In this document: positions 30,179-38,053 of the stretch, piece after piece | How the letters are laid out: each line of letters opens with the position of its first letter | Position numbering within the stretch: position 1 is the first letter of the stretch | Source of the DNA: Streptomyces solicavernae | GTDB lineage: Bacteria; Actinomycetota; Actinomycetes; Streptomycetales; Streptomycetaceae | Assembly: GCF_029968095.1 (NCBI RefSeq) | Contig: NZ_JASCIR010000003.1 | Location: forward strand, 248,001 to 312,000 | Direction of reading: 5' to 3' | Length of the DNA stretch: 64,000 nucleotides | Notes under the pieces: model-generated | Databases searched by the model: none | Told to the model about the DNA's origin: nothing | What the model saw: only the letters and a program-made list of their open reading frames with translations | Made by a program: the position numbers and the translations under genes

Positions 30179-30786
30179 TGCTCGTCCTCCCCGGGCGCGG
30201 GCTGCTGCTCGGCGGCCTGCTGCTCGGCGGCTTGTTGGGCTGCGGCCTGCTGCTCGGCGGCTTGTTGGGCGGCGAGTTTGTCGGCCGCCTTGCGGGCCGC
30301 GGCGAGCTCCTTGGGCTCCTCCGCCGCCGCGTCGAGCGCGGGCGGGGCGGGGACGGTCCACATCCACTCGCGGAGCTTGTCGCGCTCGTGGGTGAGTTCG
30401 TGGATGTCGGTCTCCGCGTACTCGAACTCCGGGGACCAGAAGAGCGCGTCGAAGGGGCAGACCTCGATGCAGATACCGCAGTACATGCAGAGGGAGAAGT
30501 CGATGGCGAAGCGGTCGAGGACGTTGCGGCTGCGCTCGCGGCCGCCCGGGGTGGCGGCGGGGACCGTCTCCTTGTGGGAGTCGATGTAGATGCACCAGTC
30601 GGGGCACTCGCGGGCGCAGAGCATGCAGACCGTGCAGTTCTCCTCGAACAGGCCGATGACGCCGCGGGTGCGCGGCGGCAGTTCGGGCTGGACGTCCGGG
30701 TACTGCTGGGTGACGGTCTTCCGCGTCATCGTGCGGAGGGTGACGGCGAGGCCCTTGGCCAGGCCGGACCCGGGGATCGGAGGCAT
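30175..30786 (-). CDS. nuoI2: complex I-like subunit I, two [4Fe-4S] ferredoxin (second copy)
   Basis: 203 residues. Two cluster motifs, [12 protein letters not shown] and [12 protein letters not shown]. The C-terminus is a Gln/Ala repeat ([20 protein letters not shown]) absent in normal NuoI. ATG 30786 shares a base with the nuoH2 stop (TAATG). In complex I this subunit passes electrons from the input module to NuoB; the input module (EFG) is not encoded here. Confidence 0.95.
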   Translation of the reverse strand: MPPIPGSGLAKGLAVTLRTMTRKTVTQQYPDVQPELPPRTRGVIGLFEENCTVCMLCARECPDWCIYIDSHKETVPAATPGGRERSRNVLDRFAIDFSLCMYCGICIEVCPFDALFWSPEFEYAETDIHELTHERDKLREWMWTVPAPPALDAAAEEPKELAAARKAADKLAAQQAAEQQAAAQQAAEQQAAEQQPAPGEDEQ

Positions 30787-31754
30787 TACTGGATCGCCAC
30801 CTTCACGATTCCGGTGAGCGCGATCTGCGCAAGGGCGAGCGGGACGAGCGTGGTCCAGGCGAGCTTCTGGAGCTGGTCCTCGCGGAGTCGGGGGTACGAG
30901 ACGCGGAGCCAGATCACGAGGAAGGCGAGGATCGCCGTCTTGAGCAGGGTCCACAGCCAGCCGAGCCCGTCGGCACCCCACGGCCCCTGCCAGCCGCCCA
31001 GGAAGAGGACGGTGGTCAGGCCGCAGAGGACGACGATCCCGGCGTACTCGGCGAGGAGGAAGAGAGCGAAACGGAGGCCGGTGTACTCGGTGTACGCGCC
31101 GAAGATGATCTCCGAGTCGGCCACCGGCATGTCGAACGGCGGGCGTTGGAGTTCGGCGAGGCCGGCCACGAAGAAGACCAGGGCGCCGACGATCTGCCAG
31201 GGCAGCCACCACCACTCGAAGGCCGCGACGATGCCCGGCAGCGAGACGGTCCCGGCGGCCATCGCGACGGAGGCGGCGGCGAGCAGCATCGGCAGTTCGT
31301 AGGCGAGGAGTTGGGCGGCGGTACGCAGGCCGCCCAGGAGGGAGAACTTGTTGGCGGAGGCCCAGCCGGCCATGAGCGAGCCGAGTACGCCCACGCCCAT
31401 GACGGCGAGTACGAAGAAGAGACCCGCGTCCACGACCTGGCCGACGGCGCCCTCGCCGGGGCCGATCGGGATGGCGACGAGGACCAGGAGGTAGGGCAGG
31501 AGGGCGACGGCCGGGGCGAGCTGGAAGATACGGCGGTCGGCACCCGCGGGTACGACGTCTTCCTTCTGGGCGAACTTGACGCCGTCGGCGACGAGTTGGG
31601 CCCAGCCGTGGAACCCGCCCGCGTACATGGGGCCGAGGCGGCCCTGCATGTGGGCCATCACCTTGTGCTCGGTCTGGCCGATGACCAGAGGGAGGACCAG
31701 GAAGACGGCGAAGACGACGAGGAGTCGCAGGGCGACGTCGAGGGCGTCGTTCAT
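30786..31754 (-). CDS. nuoH2: complex I-like subunit H (second copy)
   Basis: 322 residues, eight membrane segments, the quinone-site membrane subunit. Conserved [74 protein letters not shown] 31754 overlaps the nuoC2 stop (ATGA). Confidence 0.95.
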   Translation of the reverse strand: MNDALDVALRLLVVFAVFLVLPLVIGQTEHKVMAHMQGRLGPMYAGGFHGWAQLVADGVKFAQKEDVVPAGADRRIFQLAPAVALLPYLLVLVAIPIGPGEGAVGQVVDAGLFFVLAVMGVGVLGSLMAGWASANKFSLLGGLRTAAQLLAYELPMLLAAASVAMAAGTVSLPGIVAAFEWWWLPWQIVGALVFFVAGLAELQRPPFDMPVADSEIIFGAYTEYTGLRFALFLLAEYAGIVVLCGLTTVLFLGGWQGPWGADGLGWLWTLLKTAILAFLVIWLRVSYPRLREDQLQKLAWTTLVPLALAQIALTGIVKVAIQ

Positions 31755-32821
31755 GCGGGGTCGCCTCCGGCGGGGGTGTCGCTGTCGGGGGTGCCCTCGT
31801 CCGGGGTTTCGGGCTTGTCGGACTTGGCCGGGGACTCGGACTTGGCCGGGGGCTCGGGCTCCTCGAACGTGGGCCGCGGGTTGTGCCACGGGGCGTCCGA
31901 GCTCTTGGGCGGCGCGGGCTTCTCGGACGGTTCCGGGGTGCCGGTGGCCTGCTCCTCCGCCGGTGCCGCCGGGGTCGCCGGTGCCGCCGGGGTCGCGGAG
32001 GTCTCGCGCGGCGTGGCCGGCGCTTCGCTCGCCGGTGCCTGGCTCGCCGACCCCTGCGAAGCGCTCCGCATCCGACGGGGCGGGGTCGCGGCGCCACCCT
32101 CGGCCGGAGCGGCCGCAGTCGTGTCGCCCGCGGCCTGGCTGGCCGAGCCCGCGCTCGCCGAGCGCGTACGCCGAGTCGGCCGCTCACCGGCACCGGCACC
32201 AGCACCCGCCGCACCCGCGCGAGCCCCCCGCGCCGGACGCGCCGGAGCCGGTGGCAGCTGGCCCTTCAGCGGGCCCCATTCGTTGGGGTCGGGCACGCCC
32301 GGCGGAAGCATCTGCCGCCGCTTCGGCCCGCCGTGCTCGGACTCCCCCGGCTCCTTGGCGCCGGGCCAGGCCTTCGCGACCCGCGCCGCGAGTACGAAGT
32401 CCTTGCGGAGCGGATGGCCTTCGAAGCTGTCGGGCAGCAGCAGGTGGTCGAGTCCCGGGTGGCCGGTGAAGTCGACGCCGAACATCTCGTGGGTCTCGCG
32501 CTCGTGCCAGGCGGCGCCCGCGTACACCTCGACGGCGGAGGCGAGCACCGGTGCCGAGTGCGGCACGGTCGTACGGACGAGGAGGCGGCGTACCGGATGC
32601 AGGGCCACCACGTGAGCGGAGACGCGGAAGCCGGTGCCCGGCTCGTCGACCGCGCTGAGCCAGTCGAAATACGTACAGCCGAGCCGGGCGCGGGCCGTGA
32701 GCAGGGCCGTCGTCCAGGAATCGGCGGGTACGTCGACCGTGAGCAGGTCGTACGACTCCTCGGCGGTCGCGTCCGGGCCGAAGAGTGCGGTGACCTCGTC
32801 GGGGAGCCAGCCGGTCGTCAT
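31751..32821 (-). CDS. nuoC2: complex I-like subunit C (second copy) with long disordered tail
   Basis: 356 residues. The first 150 or so form the NuoC (30 kDa) domain: [58 protein letters not shown] and [16 protein letters not shown]. The remaining 200 residues are Pro/Ala/Ser/Glu-rich with short repeats, not part of any domain I know. ATG 32821 overlaps the nuoB2 stop (ATGA). Confidence 0.92.
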   Translation of the reverse strand: MTTGWLPDEVTALFGPDATAEESYDLLTVDVPADSWTTALLTARARLGCTYFDWLSAVDEPGTGFRVSAHVVALHPVRRLLVRTTVPHSAPVLASAVEVYAGAAWHERETHEMFGVDFTGHPGLDHLLLPDSFEGHPLRKDFVLAARVAKAWPGAKEPGESEHGGPKRRQMLPPGVPDPNEWGPLKGQLPPAPARPARGARAGAAGAGAGAGERPTRRTRSASAGSASQAAGDTTAAAPAEGGAATPPRRMRSASQGSASQAPASEAPATPRETSATPAAPATPAAPAEEQATGTPEPSEKPAPPKSSDAPWHNPRPTFEEPEPPAKSESPAKSDKPETPDEGTPDSDTPAGGDPA

Positions 32822-33483
32822 CGCTCGCCCTCCACAGACCCCTGAGCCGAACCCGGAGTCGAACCCGGACCAGCCCCCTGAGCCGAACCCGGAGTCGAAC
32901 CCGGAGCCGGAGGCTCGACCAAGCCGCTCTGCAGCGCCGCAGCCGAAGGGCGCCCCGCCGCCGAGTAACGCTCGCCGAGGGACTCCCGGGCGATCTTCTC
33001 CTGCAGCTTGAGGATGCCCTGGAGCAGCGCCTCGGGCCGCGGCGGGCAGCCGGGAACGTACACATCCACCGGGATGATCTGGTCGACGCCCTTCGTCACC
33101 GAGTACGAGTCCCAGTACGGGCCGCCGCAGTTGGAGCAGGCGCCGAAGGAGATCACGTACTTCGGCTCGGGCATCTGCTCGTACAGGCGCTTCACGGCGG
33201 GGGCCATCTTGTCGGTGACCGTTCCCGAGACCACCATCAGGTCGGCCTGGCGCGGGCCCGGGGCGAACGGGATGACGCCGAGCCGGATGAAGTCGTGGCG
33301 GGCCATGGACGCGGCGATGAACTCGATGGCGCAGCAGGCGAGTCCGAAGTTGAAGACCCACAGGCTGTAGCGGCGGCCCCAGTTGAGGACCACCTTCATG
33401 GGTTCGGGCGCGAGCCGGGCCAGCGGCCCGAGCCGGGAGGAGCCCTTGTCGGGACCAGGGTTGGGTTCGATGGTCACGTCCAT
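32818..33483 (-). CDS. nuoB2: complex I-like subunit B, N2 cluster subunit (second copy)
   Basis: 221 residues. N2 cluster ligands in [37 protein letters not shown] and [16 protein letters not shown] Gly/Ser/Pro-rich repeat tail ([20 protein letters not shown]) follows. ATG 33483 with GGGGG 7 nt upstream, overlapping the end of nuoA2 by 10 nt; a GTG 6 nt further on is an alternative. Confidence 0.95.
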   Translation of the reverse strand: MDVTIEPNPGPDKGSSRLGPLARLAPEPMKVVLNWGRRYSLWVFNFGLACCAIEFIAASMARHDFIRLGVIPFAPGPRQADLMVVSGTVTDKMAPAVKRLYEQMPEPKYVISFGACSNCGGPYWDSYSVTKGVDQIIPVDVYVPGCPPRPEALLQGILKLQEKIARESLGERYSAAGRPSAAALQSGLVEPPAPGSTPGSAQGAGPGSTPGSAQGSVEGER

Positions 33484-33866
33484 GTCAGGACCCCCTTCTT
33501 GTACGCGTACAGCAGACCCACGGCCAGGAAGCCGAGGAAGACGAACATCTCCACCAGCGTCGTCGCGCCGTACTGCGGATCGGCGAAGACGGTGGCCCAG
33601 GGGAAGAGGAAGATCGAGTCGACGGCGAAGATCACGTACAGGAACGCATAGACGTAGTAGCGGACCTGGGTGTGCGCCCAGCCCTCGCCGACCGGGTCGA
33701 CGCCGCACTCGTAGGTGAGCAGCTTCTCCGGGGTCGGCACGACGGGCCGGAGCAGTCGGCCCGCGCCGAAGGCGACGGCGACGAAGAGCACGCCGACGGT
33801 GGCGAGCAGTCCTACGACGGAGTAGCTCTGGAAGTAGTCCGCGGCGAGAACGGTCGGTCCCGGCAC
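33474..33866 (-). CDS. nuoA2: complex I-like subunit A (second copy)
   Basis: 130 residues, three membrane segments. Loop motif [20 protein letters not shown] with the quinone-site Cys is conserved; [20 protein letters not shown] follows. GTG start 33866 ([16 protein letters not shown]), GAGGGG upstream, chosen over an ATG at 34043 that would add 59 residues of repeats (NEI, AGI, EIA). First gene of the operon. Confidence 0.93.
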   Translation of the reverse strand: MPGPTVLAADYFQSYSVVGLLATVGVLFVAVAFGAGRLLRPVVPTPEKLLTYECGVDPVGEGWAHTQVRYYVYAFLYVIFAVDSIFLFPWATVFADPQYGATTLVEMFVFLGFLAVGLLYAYKKGVLTWT

Positions 33867-33884
33867 GTCGGCCCCTCGCTCCCT

Positions 33885-34008
33885 TATCTCTGCGATCTCT
33901 GCGATCTCTGCGATCTCTGCGACCTCTATCGCTGCGATCCCTGCGATCCCTGCGATCCCTGCGATCCCTGCGATCTCGTTGATCTCGTTGATCTCGTTGA
34001 TCTCGTTG
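33885..34008. repeat. 9-nt tandem repeat array in the nuoA2 leader
   Basis: About 14 units: four GATCTCTGC-type, five GATCCCTGC-type, four GATCTCGTT-type. On the minus strand all are in the frame of nuoA2 and read (NEI), (AGI), (AEI). It begins 18 nt upstream of the start codon. The surrounding gap (33867-34203) holds a promoter for nuoA2 and an operator-like palindrome for the first kinase. Confidence 0.95.
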
Positions 34009-34081
34009 TGTTCCGGCGGTTCGGAAGAGTTCCGGCCGGTCAAGGGCGCGGTGGCCCTGTTCGACGATCTGTACGCACGGG

Positions 34082-34109
34082 AGTCTAGGCCCTGTTAAAG
34101 AACTGGTAA
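34082..34109 (-). promoter_or_regulatory. nuo2 operon promoter
   Basis: TTACCA (34104-34109) and TAGACT (34082-34087) on the minus strand, 16 nt apart. The -10 fits the actinobacterial consensus. Transcription from about 34075 would include the 9-nt repeat array in a 210-nt leader. Confidence 0.45.
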
Positions 34110-34131
34110 GCAGCCCCTTCGGGGTCGGGGT

Positions 34132-34144
34132 GGGGTTTTCCCCC
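34132..34144. promoter_or_regulatory. GGGGTTTTCCCC palindrome before the first kinase
   Basis: GGGG-TTTT-CCCC (34132-34143) about 60 nt before the kinase start. A matching GGGG-AAAA-CCCC lies before the second kinase (35407-35418), and both are followed by a similar stretch ending CCTCATGGCGC. Possible operator of the linked response regulator. Confidence 0.45.
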
Positions 34145-34203
34145 GCCGGTCGCTGCGGCGGACCTCATGGCGCCCGGTCCGCGGGCCCGGCAGGCTGGCT
34201 GCC

Positions 34204-35388
34204 ATGACCACCGGACAGCGCCCCCTGCCGCCCGCTCGGCTCGCGTTCGCGTTCGCGGGCCAGACGTGGCGGGAGGTCGCGCACCTGCTGCTCGACCTGC
34301 CGCTCGCACTGTTCACCTTCGGGTACGCGGTGATCGTCGTGGCCGTCGGCAGTGCGCTCGCGGTCACCGCGGTCGGCCTGCCGCTGCTCGCCCTCGGCCT
34401 GGCGGGCGCCCGGTGGCTCGGCAGGGTGGAGCGGGCCAGGGCGCGGCGGCTGCTCGGCACGTGGGTGGACGAGCCGAGTCCGCTGTCGGTCCGCGCGGGC
34501 GACGGTCTCCTCGCCCGGATGTGGACCCGGCTGAAGGACCCGGTGGGCTGGCGGAGCCTGCTGTACGGGTTCGTCCGGCTGCCGTGGGGCGTGCTGGCGT
34601 GCACGCTCACCCTGGTCTCGCTGCTCGTGCTCTGGCCGGTGCTGCCGTTCGTCGTACGGGGGCTGAGCAACGCGGACCGGGCGATGGTGCGCGGACTGCT
34701 CAGCCCGTCCGACGAGTTGGAGCGGCGGATCGCGGAGCTGGAGTCGGACCGCGGCACGGTCGTGGACACGGCCGCCGCCGACCTGCGCCGGATCGAGCGC
34801 GATCTGCACGACGGGGCGCAGGCCCGCCTGGTCAACCTGGCGATGGGGCTCGGCCTGGCCAAGGAGAAGCTGCGCGAAGGGCAGGCCGACGCGGCCGTGG
34901 CGGCGATGGTCGACGAGGCGCACGGCGAGGTGAAGCTGGCCCTGCAGGAGCTGCGCGACCTGGCCCGCGGCATCCACCCTGCCGTCCTCACCGACCGCGG
35001 CCTGGGCGCCGCCCTCTCCTCGCTCGCCGCGCGCTGCACGGTGCCGGTCCGGGTGACGGTCGCGCTGCCGGAGCGGCCCGCGCCGGCGATCGAGGGCATC
35101 GCGTACTTCACGGTCTCCGAGCTGCTGCAGAACGTCAGCAAGCACAGCGGGGCGCGCTCGGCCTCCGTCGAGGTGTGGCGCGCGGACCGGCGGCTGCTGC
35201 TGCGCGTCGAGGACGACGGGCGCGGGGGTGCCTCGCTCGACGGCGGCGGTACGGGCATGGCGGGGCTCGCGGACCGGCTCGGTGCGGTGGACGGCCTGTT
35301 CGTCGTGGACTCCCCGACGGGCGGCCCCACGACGGTCTCGGCCGAACTCCCCTGGCGCGACCGGTGGCGCGACCGGGCCGACAGCTGA
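34204..35388 (+). CDS. sensor histidine kinase, NarL-system type
   Basis: 394 residues. Four hydrophobic segments in the first 150 residues form a membrane sensor domain of the Streptomyces putative-sensor type. Then a HisKA_3 dimerisation domain with RRIERDLHDGAQARLV (phospho-acceptor His202) and an ATPase domain with SELLQNVSKHS (N box) and EDDGRGGASL (G box). ATG 34204. Should phosphorylate the regulator at 37224-37883. Signal unknown. Confidence 0.92.
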   Translation: MTTGQRPLPPARLAFAFAGQTWREVAHLLLDLPLALFTFGYAVIVVAVGSALAVTAVGLPLLALGLAGARWLGRVERARARRLLGTWVDEPSPLSVRAGDGLLARMWTRLKDPVGWRSLLYGFVRLPWGVLACTLTLVSLLVLWPVLPFVVRGLSNADRAMVRGLLSPSDELERRIAELESDRGTVVDTAAADLRRIERDLHDGAQARLVNLAMGLGLAKEKLREGQADAAVAAMVDEAHGEVKLALQELRDLARGIHPAVLTDRGLGAALSSLAARCTVPVRVTVALPERPAPAIEGIAYFTVSELLQNVSKHSGARSASVEVWRADRRLLLRVEDDGRGGASLDGGGTGMAGLADRLGAVDGLFVVDSPTGGPTTVSAELPWRDRWRDRADS

Positions 35389-35406
35389 AGGCCGCCGGAG
35401 CAGGGT

Positions 35407-35418
35407 GGGGAAAACCCC
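35407..35418. promoter_or_regulatory. GGGGAAAACCCC palindrome before the second kinase
   Basis: Counterpart of 34132-34144, 19 nt after the first kinase's stop. The two upstream stretches align over about 60 nt, which suggests that the promoter was duplicated together with the gene. Confidence 0.45.
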
Positions 35419-35481
35419 CGGTCGAAGACGGCGACGGTCCTCATGGCGCGCGGGTCGGCCGCGGCGGAGCCTGGACATACT

Positions 35482-35579
35482 GATCTGGACGTACCGATCC
35501 GGACGTACCGATCCGGACGTACCGATCCGGACGCACCGATCCGGACGCACCGATCCGGACGCACCGATCCGGACGCACC
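35482..35579. repeat. 14-nt tandem repeat between the two kinases
   Basis: GATCCGGACGTACC or GATCCGGACGCACC, seven contiguous copies. It ends 44 nt before the second kinase's start codon and so lies in its leader. Confidence 0.97.
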
Positions 35580-35623
35580 GAATCGCGCGGCTGTGGAGCC
35601 GCCCGGCAGAAACGGATGACCTC

Positions 35624-36961
35624 ATGGCCACGGAGTACGGACAGCGCACCCGGCCGCCCGGGCACCCCGCGCGGCGCCCGCTGCTGCCCCCGGCGCTGGG
35701 CGCCCCGGTCGCCGGCCGGACATTCCGCGAGTTCGCGTATCTGCTGGTCAGCCTGCCGTTGAGCATCGTGACGTTCACGTACGCGGTGACGATGACCGCG
35801 CTCGGCGCGGGCCTGCTCGTCACGTTCCTCGGGGTGCCGGTGCTGGCCGCCGCGCTCGCCGGGTGCCGTGGTCTCGGCGTACTGGAGCGGGCGCGGGCGC
35901 GCGGGCTGCTCGGCCTCGACGTGGCGGAGCCGCAGCCGGTGCGGGCGGCGAAGAGCGGCGCGATGGCGTGGATCGGGGCGGTCCTGAAGAGCGGCACGTC
36001 CTGGCGGAGCCTGCTCTACGCGGTGCTGCACCTCCCGTGGGCGGTGTTCGCGTTCACGGTGTCGGTGACGTTCTGGTCGGTGGGCTGGTCGCTGCTCACG
36101 TATCCGCTGTGGCGGTGGGTGTTCCCGGCGTACCTGGGCGTGGACGGCATCCAGGTGTACGGCGAGGAGGGCGGGCAGGGCGGCATCTATCTGGACACGC
36201 CCTTCGAGATCGGCGCCACGGCCGCGCTCGGCCTCCTGGTCACGCTGGTGACGCCGTGGCTGATCCGGGCCCTGACGACCGTCGACCGGGTCCTGGTCGC
36301 CGGGCTGCTCGGCGCGTCCCGCCTGGACGCCCGGGTGGGCGAGCTGGAGTCGGACCGCGGGGCGGTCGTGGACACGGCCGCCGCCGACCTGCGCCGGATC
36401 GAGCGGGAGCTGCGCGACGGGGCGCAGGCCCGGCTCTCCGGCCTGGCCGCCGACCTGGGCCTGGCCAGAGAGAAGCTGCACGACGACCCGCGGGAGGCGG
36501 CCCGGCTCGTGGACGAGGCGCACGGCGAGGTGAAGGTCGCCCTGCGGGAGCTGCGCGACCTGGCCCGCGGCATCCACCCGGCCGTCCTCACGGACCGCGG
36601 CCTCGACGCCGCGCTCTCCGCCCTGGCCGCGCGCTGCCCGGTGCCGGTGCGGGTCGAGGTGGAGCTGCCGGAGCGGCCCGCGCAGGCCGTCGAGGGCATC
36701 GCGTACTTCACGGTCTCCGAGCTGCTGCAGAACGTGGGCAGGCACAGCGGCGCCGGTACCGCGTCGGTGGACGTGTGGCGGGTCGGGGACCGGCTGCTGC
36801 TGCAGGTCACGGACGACGGCCGCGGCGGCGCCGACCCGGCCGCGGGCACGGGCCTCGCGGGGCTCGCCGAACGGCTCGGCGCGGTCGACGGGGTCCTGGA
36901 CGTGGACTCCCCCGCGGGCGGGCCCACCCGCGTGACGGCCGAACTGCCCTGGCGGGGCTGA
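35624..36961 (+). CDS. sensor kinase-like protein lacking the phospho-acceptor His
   Basis: 445 residues, paralogue of the preceding kinase. Membrane sensor domain (four segments, one extra-cytoplasmic loop with a Gly-rich stretch), then the HisKA_3-like region [17 protein letters not shown]: the position of the phosphorylated His is Arg264 (CGC, 36413-36415). The ATPase domain looks intact ([32 protein letters not shown]). It cannot autophosphorylate in the usual way; it may act by heterodimerising with the neighbour. ATG 35624. The stop is the start of a 24-nt repeat array. Confidence 0.9.
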   Translation: MATEYGQRTRPPGHPARRPLLPPALGAPVAGRTFREFAYLLVSLPLSIVTFTYAVTMTALGAGLLVTFLGVPVLAAALAGCRGLGVLERARARGLLGLDVAEPQPVRAAKSGAMAWIGAVLKSGTSWRSLLYAVLHLPWAVFAFTVSVTFWSVGWSLLTYPLWRWVFPAYLGVDGIQVYGEEGGQGGIYLDTPFEIGATAALGLLVTLVTPWLIRALTTVDRVLVAGLLGASRLDARVGELESDRGAVVDTAAADLRRIERELRDGAQARLSGLAADLGLAREKLHDDPREAARLVDEAHGEVKVALRELRDLARGIHPAVLTDRGLDAALSALAARCPVPVRVEVELPERPAQAVEGIAYFTVSELLQNVGRHSGAGTASVDVWRVGDRLLLQVTDDGRGGADPAAGTGLAGLAERLGAVDGVLDVDSPAGGPTRVTAELPWRG

Positions 36962-37074
36962 GCGTTCCCGTACACCTCCGAATGCGCGATTCCGTACGCC
37001 TCCGAATGAGCGTTCCCGTACGCCTCCGAATAGATCCGCACGCCAACGAATATGCGTTCCCCTACGCCTCCGAA
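36959..37074. repeat. 24-nt tandem repeat starting with the kinase stop codon
   Basis: TGAGCGTTCCCGTACGCCTC plus CGAA, five copies (one shortened to 20 nt). The first TGA is the kinase's stop codon; the third copy restates it. The gap 36962-37223 otherwise has only the regulator's leader. Confidence 0.9.
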
Positions 37075-37171
37075 TGGGATCCCGGCACTCGCCCGCGGCG
37101 CTGACCGAATGCTGGGATGCTGGTCCCGTCGTCGGGGCGGGACCAGGAGTGAGGGGCGTACGGATCGTGGG

Positions 37172-37220
37172 GGACGTCGGGGACGTCGGGGACGTGGAGG
37201 ACGTGGAGGACGTGGAGGAC
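37172..37220. repeat. 9-nt tandem repeat containing the regulator's ribosome site
   Basis: Two GGACGTCGG and three GGACGTGGA units plus a partial. The last units supply the GGAGG that lies 5 nt in front of GTG 37224. Each of the GTGGAGGAC units carries both a GTG and a GGAGG in the reading frame of the regulator. Confidence 0.9.
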
Positions 37221-37223
37221 ACA

Positions 37224-37883
37224 GTGCGGGTGGTCATCGCGGAGGACTCGGTGCTGCTCAGGGAGGGCCTGACCCGGCTCCTCACCGACCGGGGCCACGA
37301 GGTCGTGGCGGGCGTGGGTGACGCGGACTCCCTGATCGGCACCGTCGAGGAGCTGGCCGGCCGGGGCGCGCTGCCGGACGTGGTGGTGGCGGACGTACGG
37401 ATGCCGCCGACGCACACCGACGAAGGGGTGCGGGCCGCGGTCGCGCTGCGACACGCCCATCCGGGGCTCGGCGTGCTGGTCCTCTCGCAGTACGTGGAGG
37501 AGCAGTACGCGACCGAACTGCTCGCCGGGTCCGGCAGCGGCGTGGGGTACCTGCTCAAGGACCGGGTGGCGGAGGTGCGGGAGTTCGTCGACGCGGTGGT
37601 GCGGGTCGCCGGGGGCGGGACGGCCCTGGACCCCGAGGTGGTGGCCCAGCTGCTCGGGCGCAGCCGCAGGCAGGACGTCCTGGCGGGGCTGACCCCGCGC
37701 GAGCGCGAGGTGCTCGGCCTGATGGCGGAGGGGCGGACGAACTCGGCGGTCGCCCGGCAGCTGGTGGTGAGCGACGGGGCGGTCGAGAAGCACGTCGGCA
37801 ACATCTTCATGAAGCTCGGACTGTCCCGGAGTGAGGGGGATCACCGTCGTGTTCTGGCGGTGCTCACCTACCTCAGATCCTAG
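37224..37883 (+). CDS. NarL/LuxR-type response regulator
   Basis: 219 residues from GTG 37224 ([20 protein letters not shown]); GGAGG 5 nt upstream. The receiver domain has the acidic pair (AED), phospho-Asp57 in [10 protein letters not shown] and Lys in YLLKDRV. The LuxR helix-turn-helix is [20 protein letters not shown] followed by [12 protein letters not shown]. Downstream of the two kinases. Target may include the kinases themselves (see palindromes). Confidence 0.93.
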   Translation: MRVVIAEDSVLLREGLTRLLTDRGHEVVAGVGDADSLIGTVEELAGRGALPDVVVADVRMPPTHTDEGVRAAVALRHAHPGLGVLVLSQYVEEQYATELLAGSGSGVGYLLKDRVAEVREFVDAVVRVAGGGTALDPEVVAQLLGRSRRQDVLAGLTPREREVLGLMAEGRTNSAVARQLVVSDGAVEKHVGNIFMKLGLSRSEGDHRRVLAVLTYLRS

Positions 37884-38053
37884 TTTACTGACACCCTGTC
37901 AGCTATGACCGTTCACGCCGTCAGGGGCGTCTCAAAGACGCGTCCACGATGCGAGCGAGCCCAGGAAGGGCACCCTCACGGACGTAGGGTGGCCCTGGGA
38001 GGACCGGTGAGCCGGCGACTCCCGTGCCGCAGCCTCTAGGGAGGTCCAGTTCA

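Noticed and set aside
33867..34043. N-terminal extension of NuoA2 through the 9-nt repeats
   Set aside because: GTG 33866 has a better ribosome site and gives the normal NuoA length; kept only as a question in the findings.
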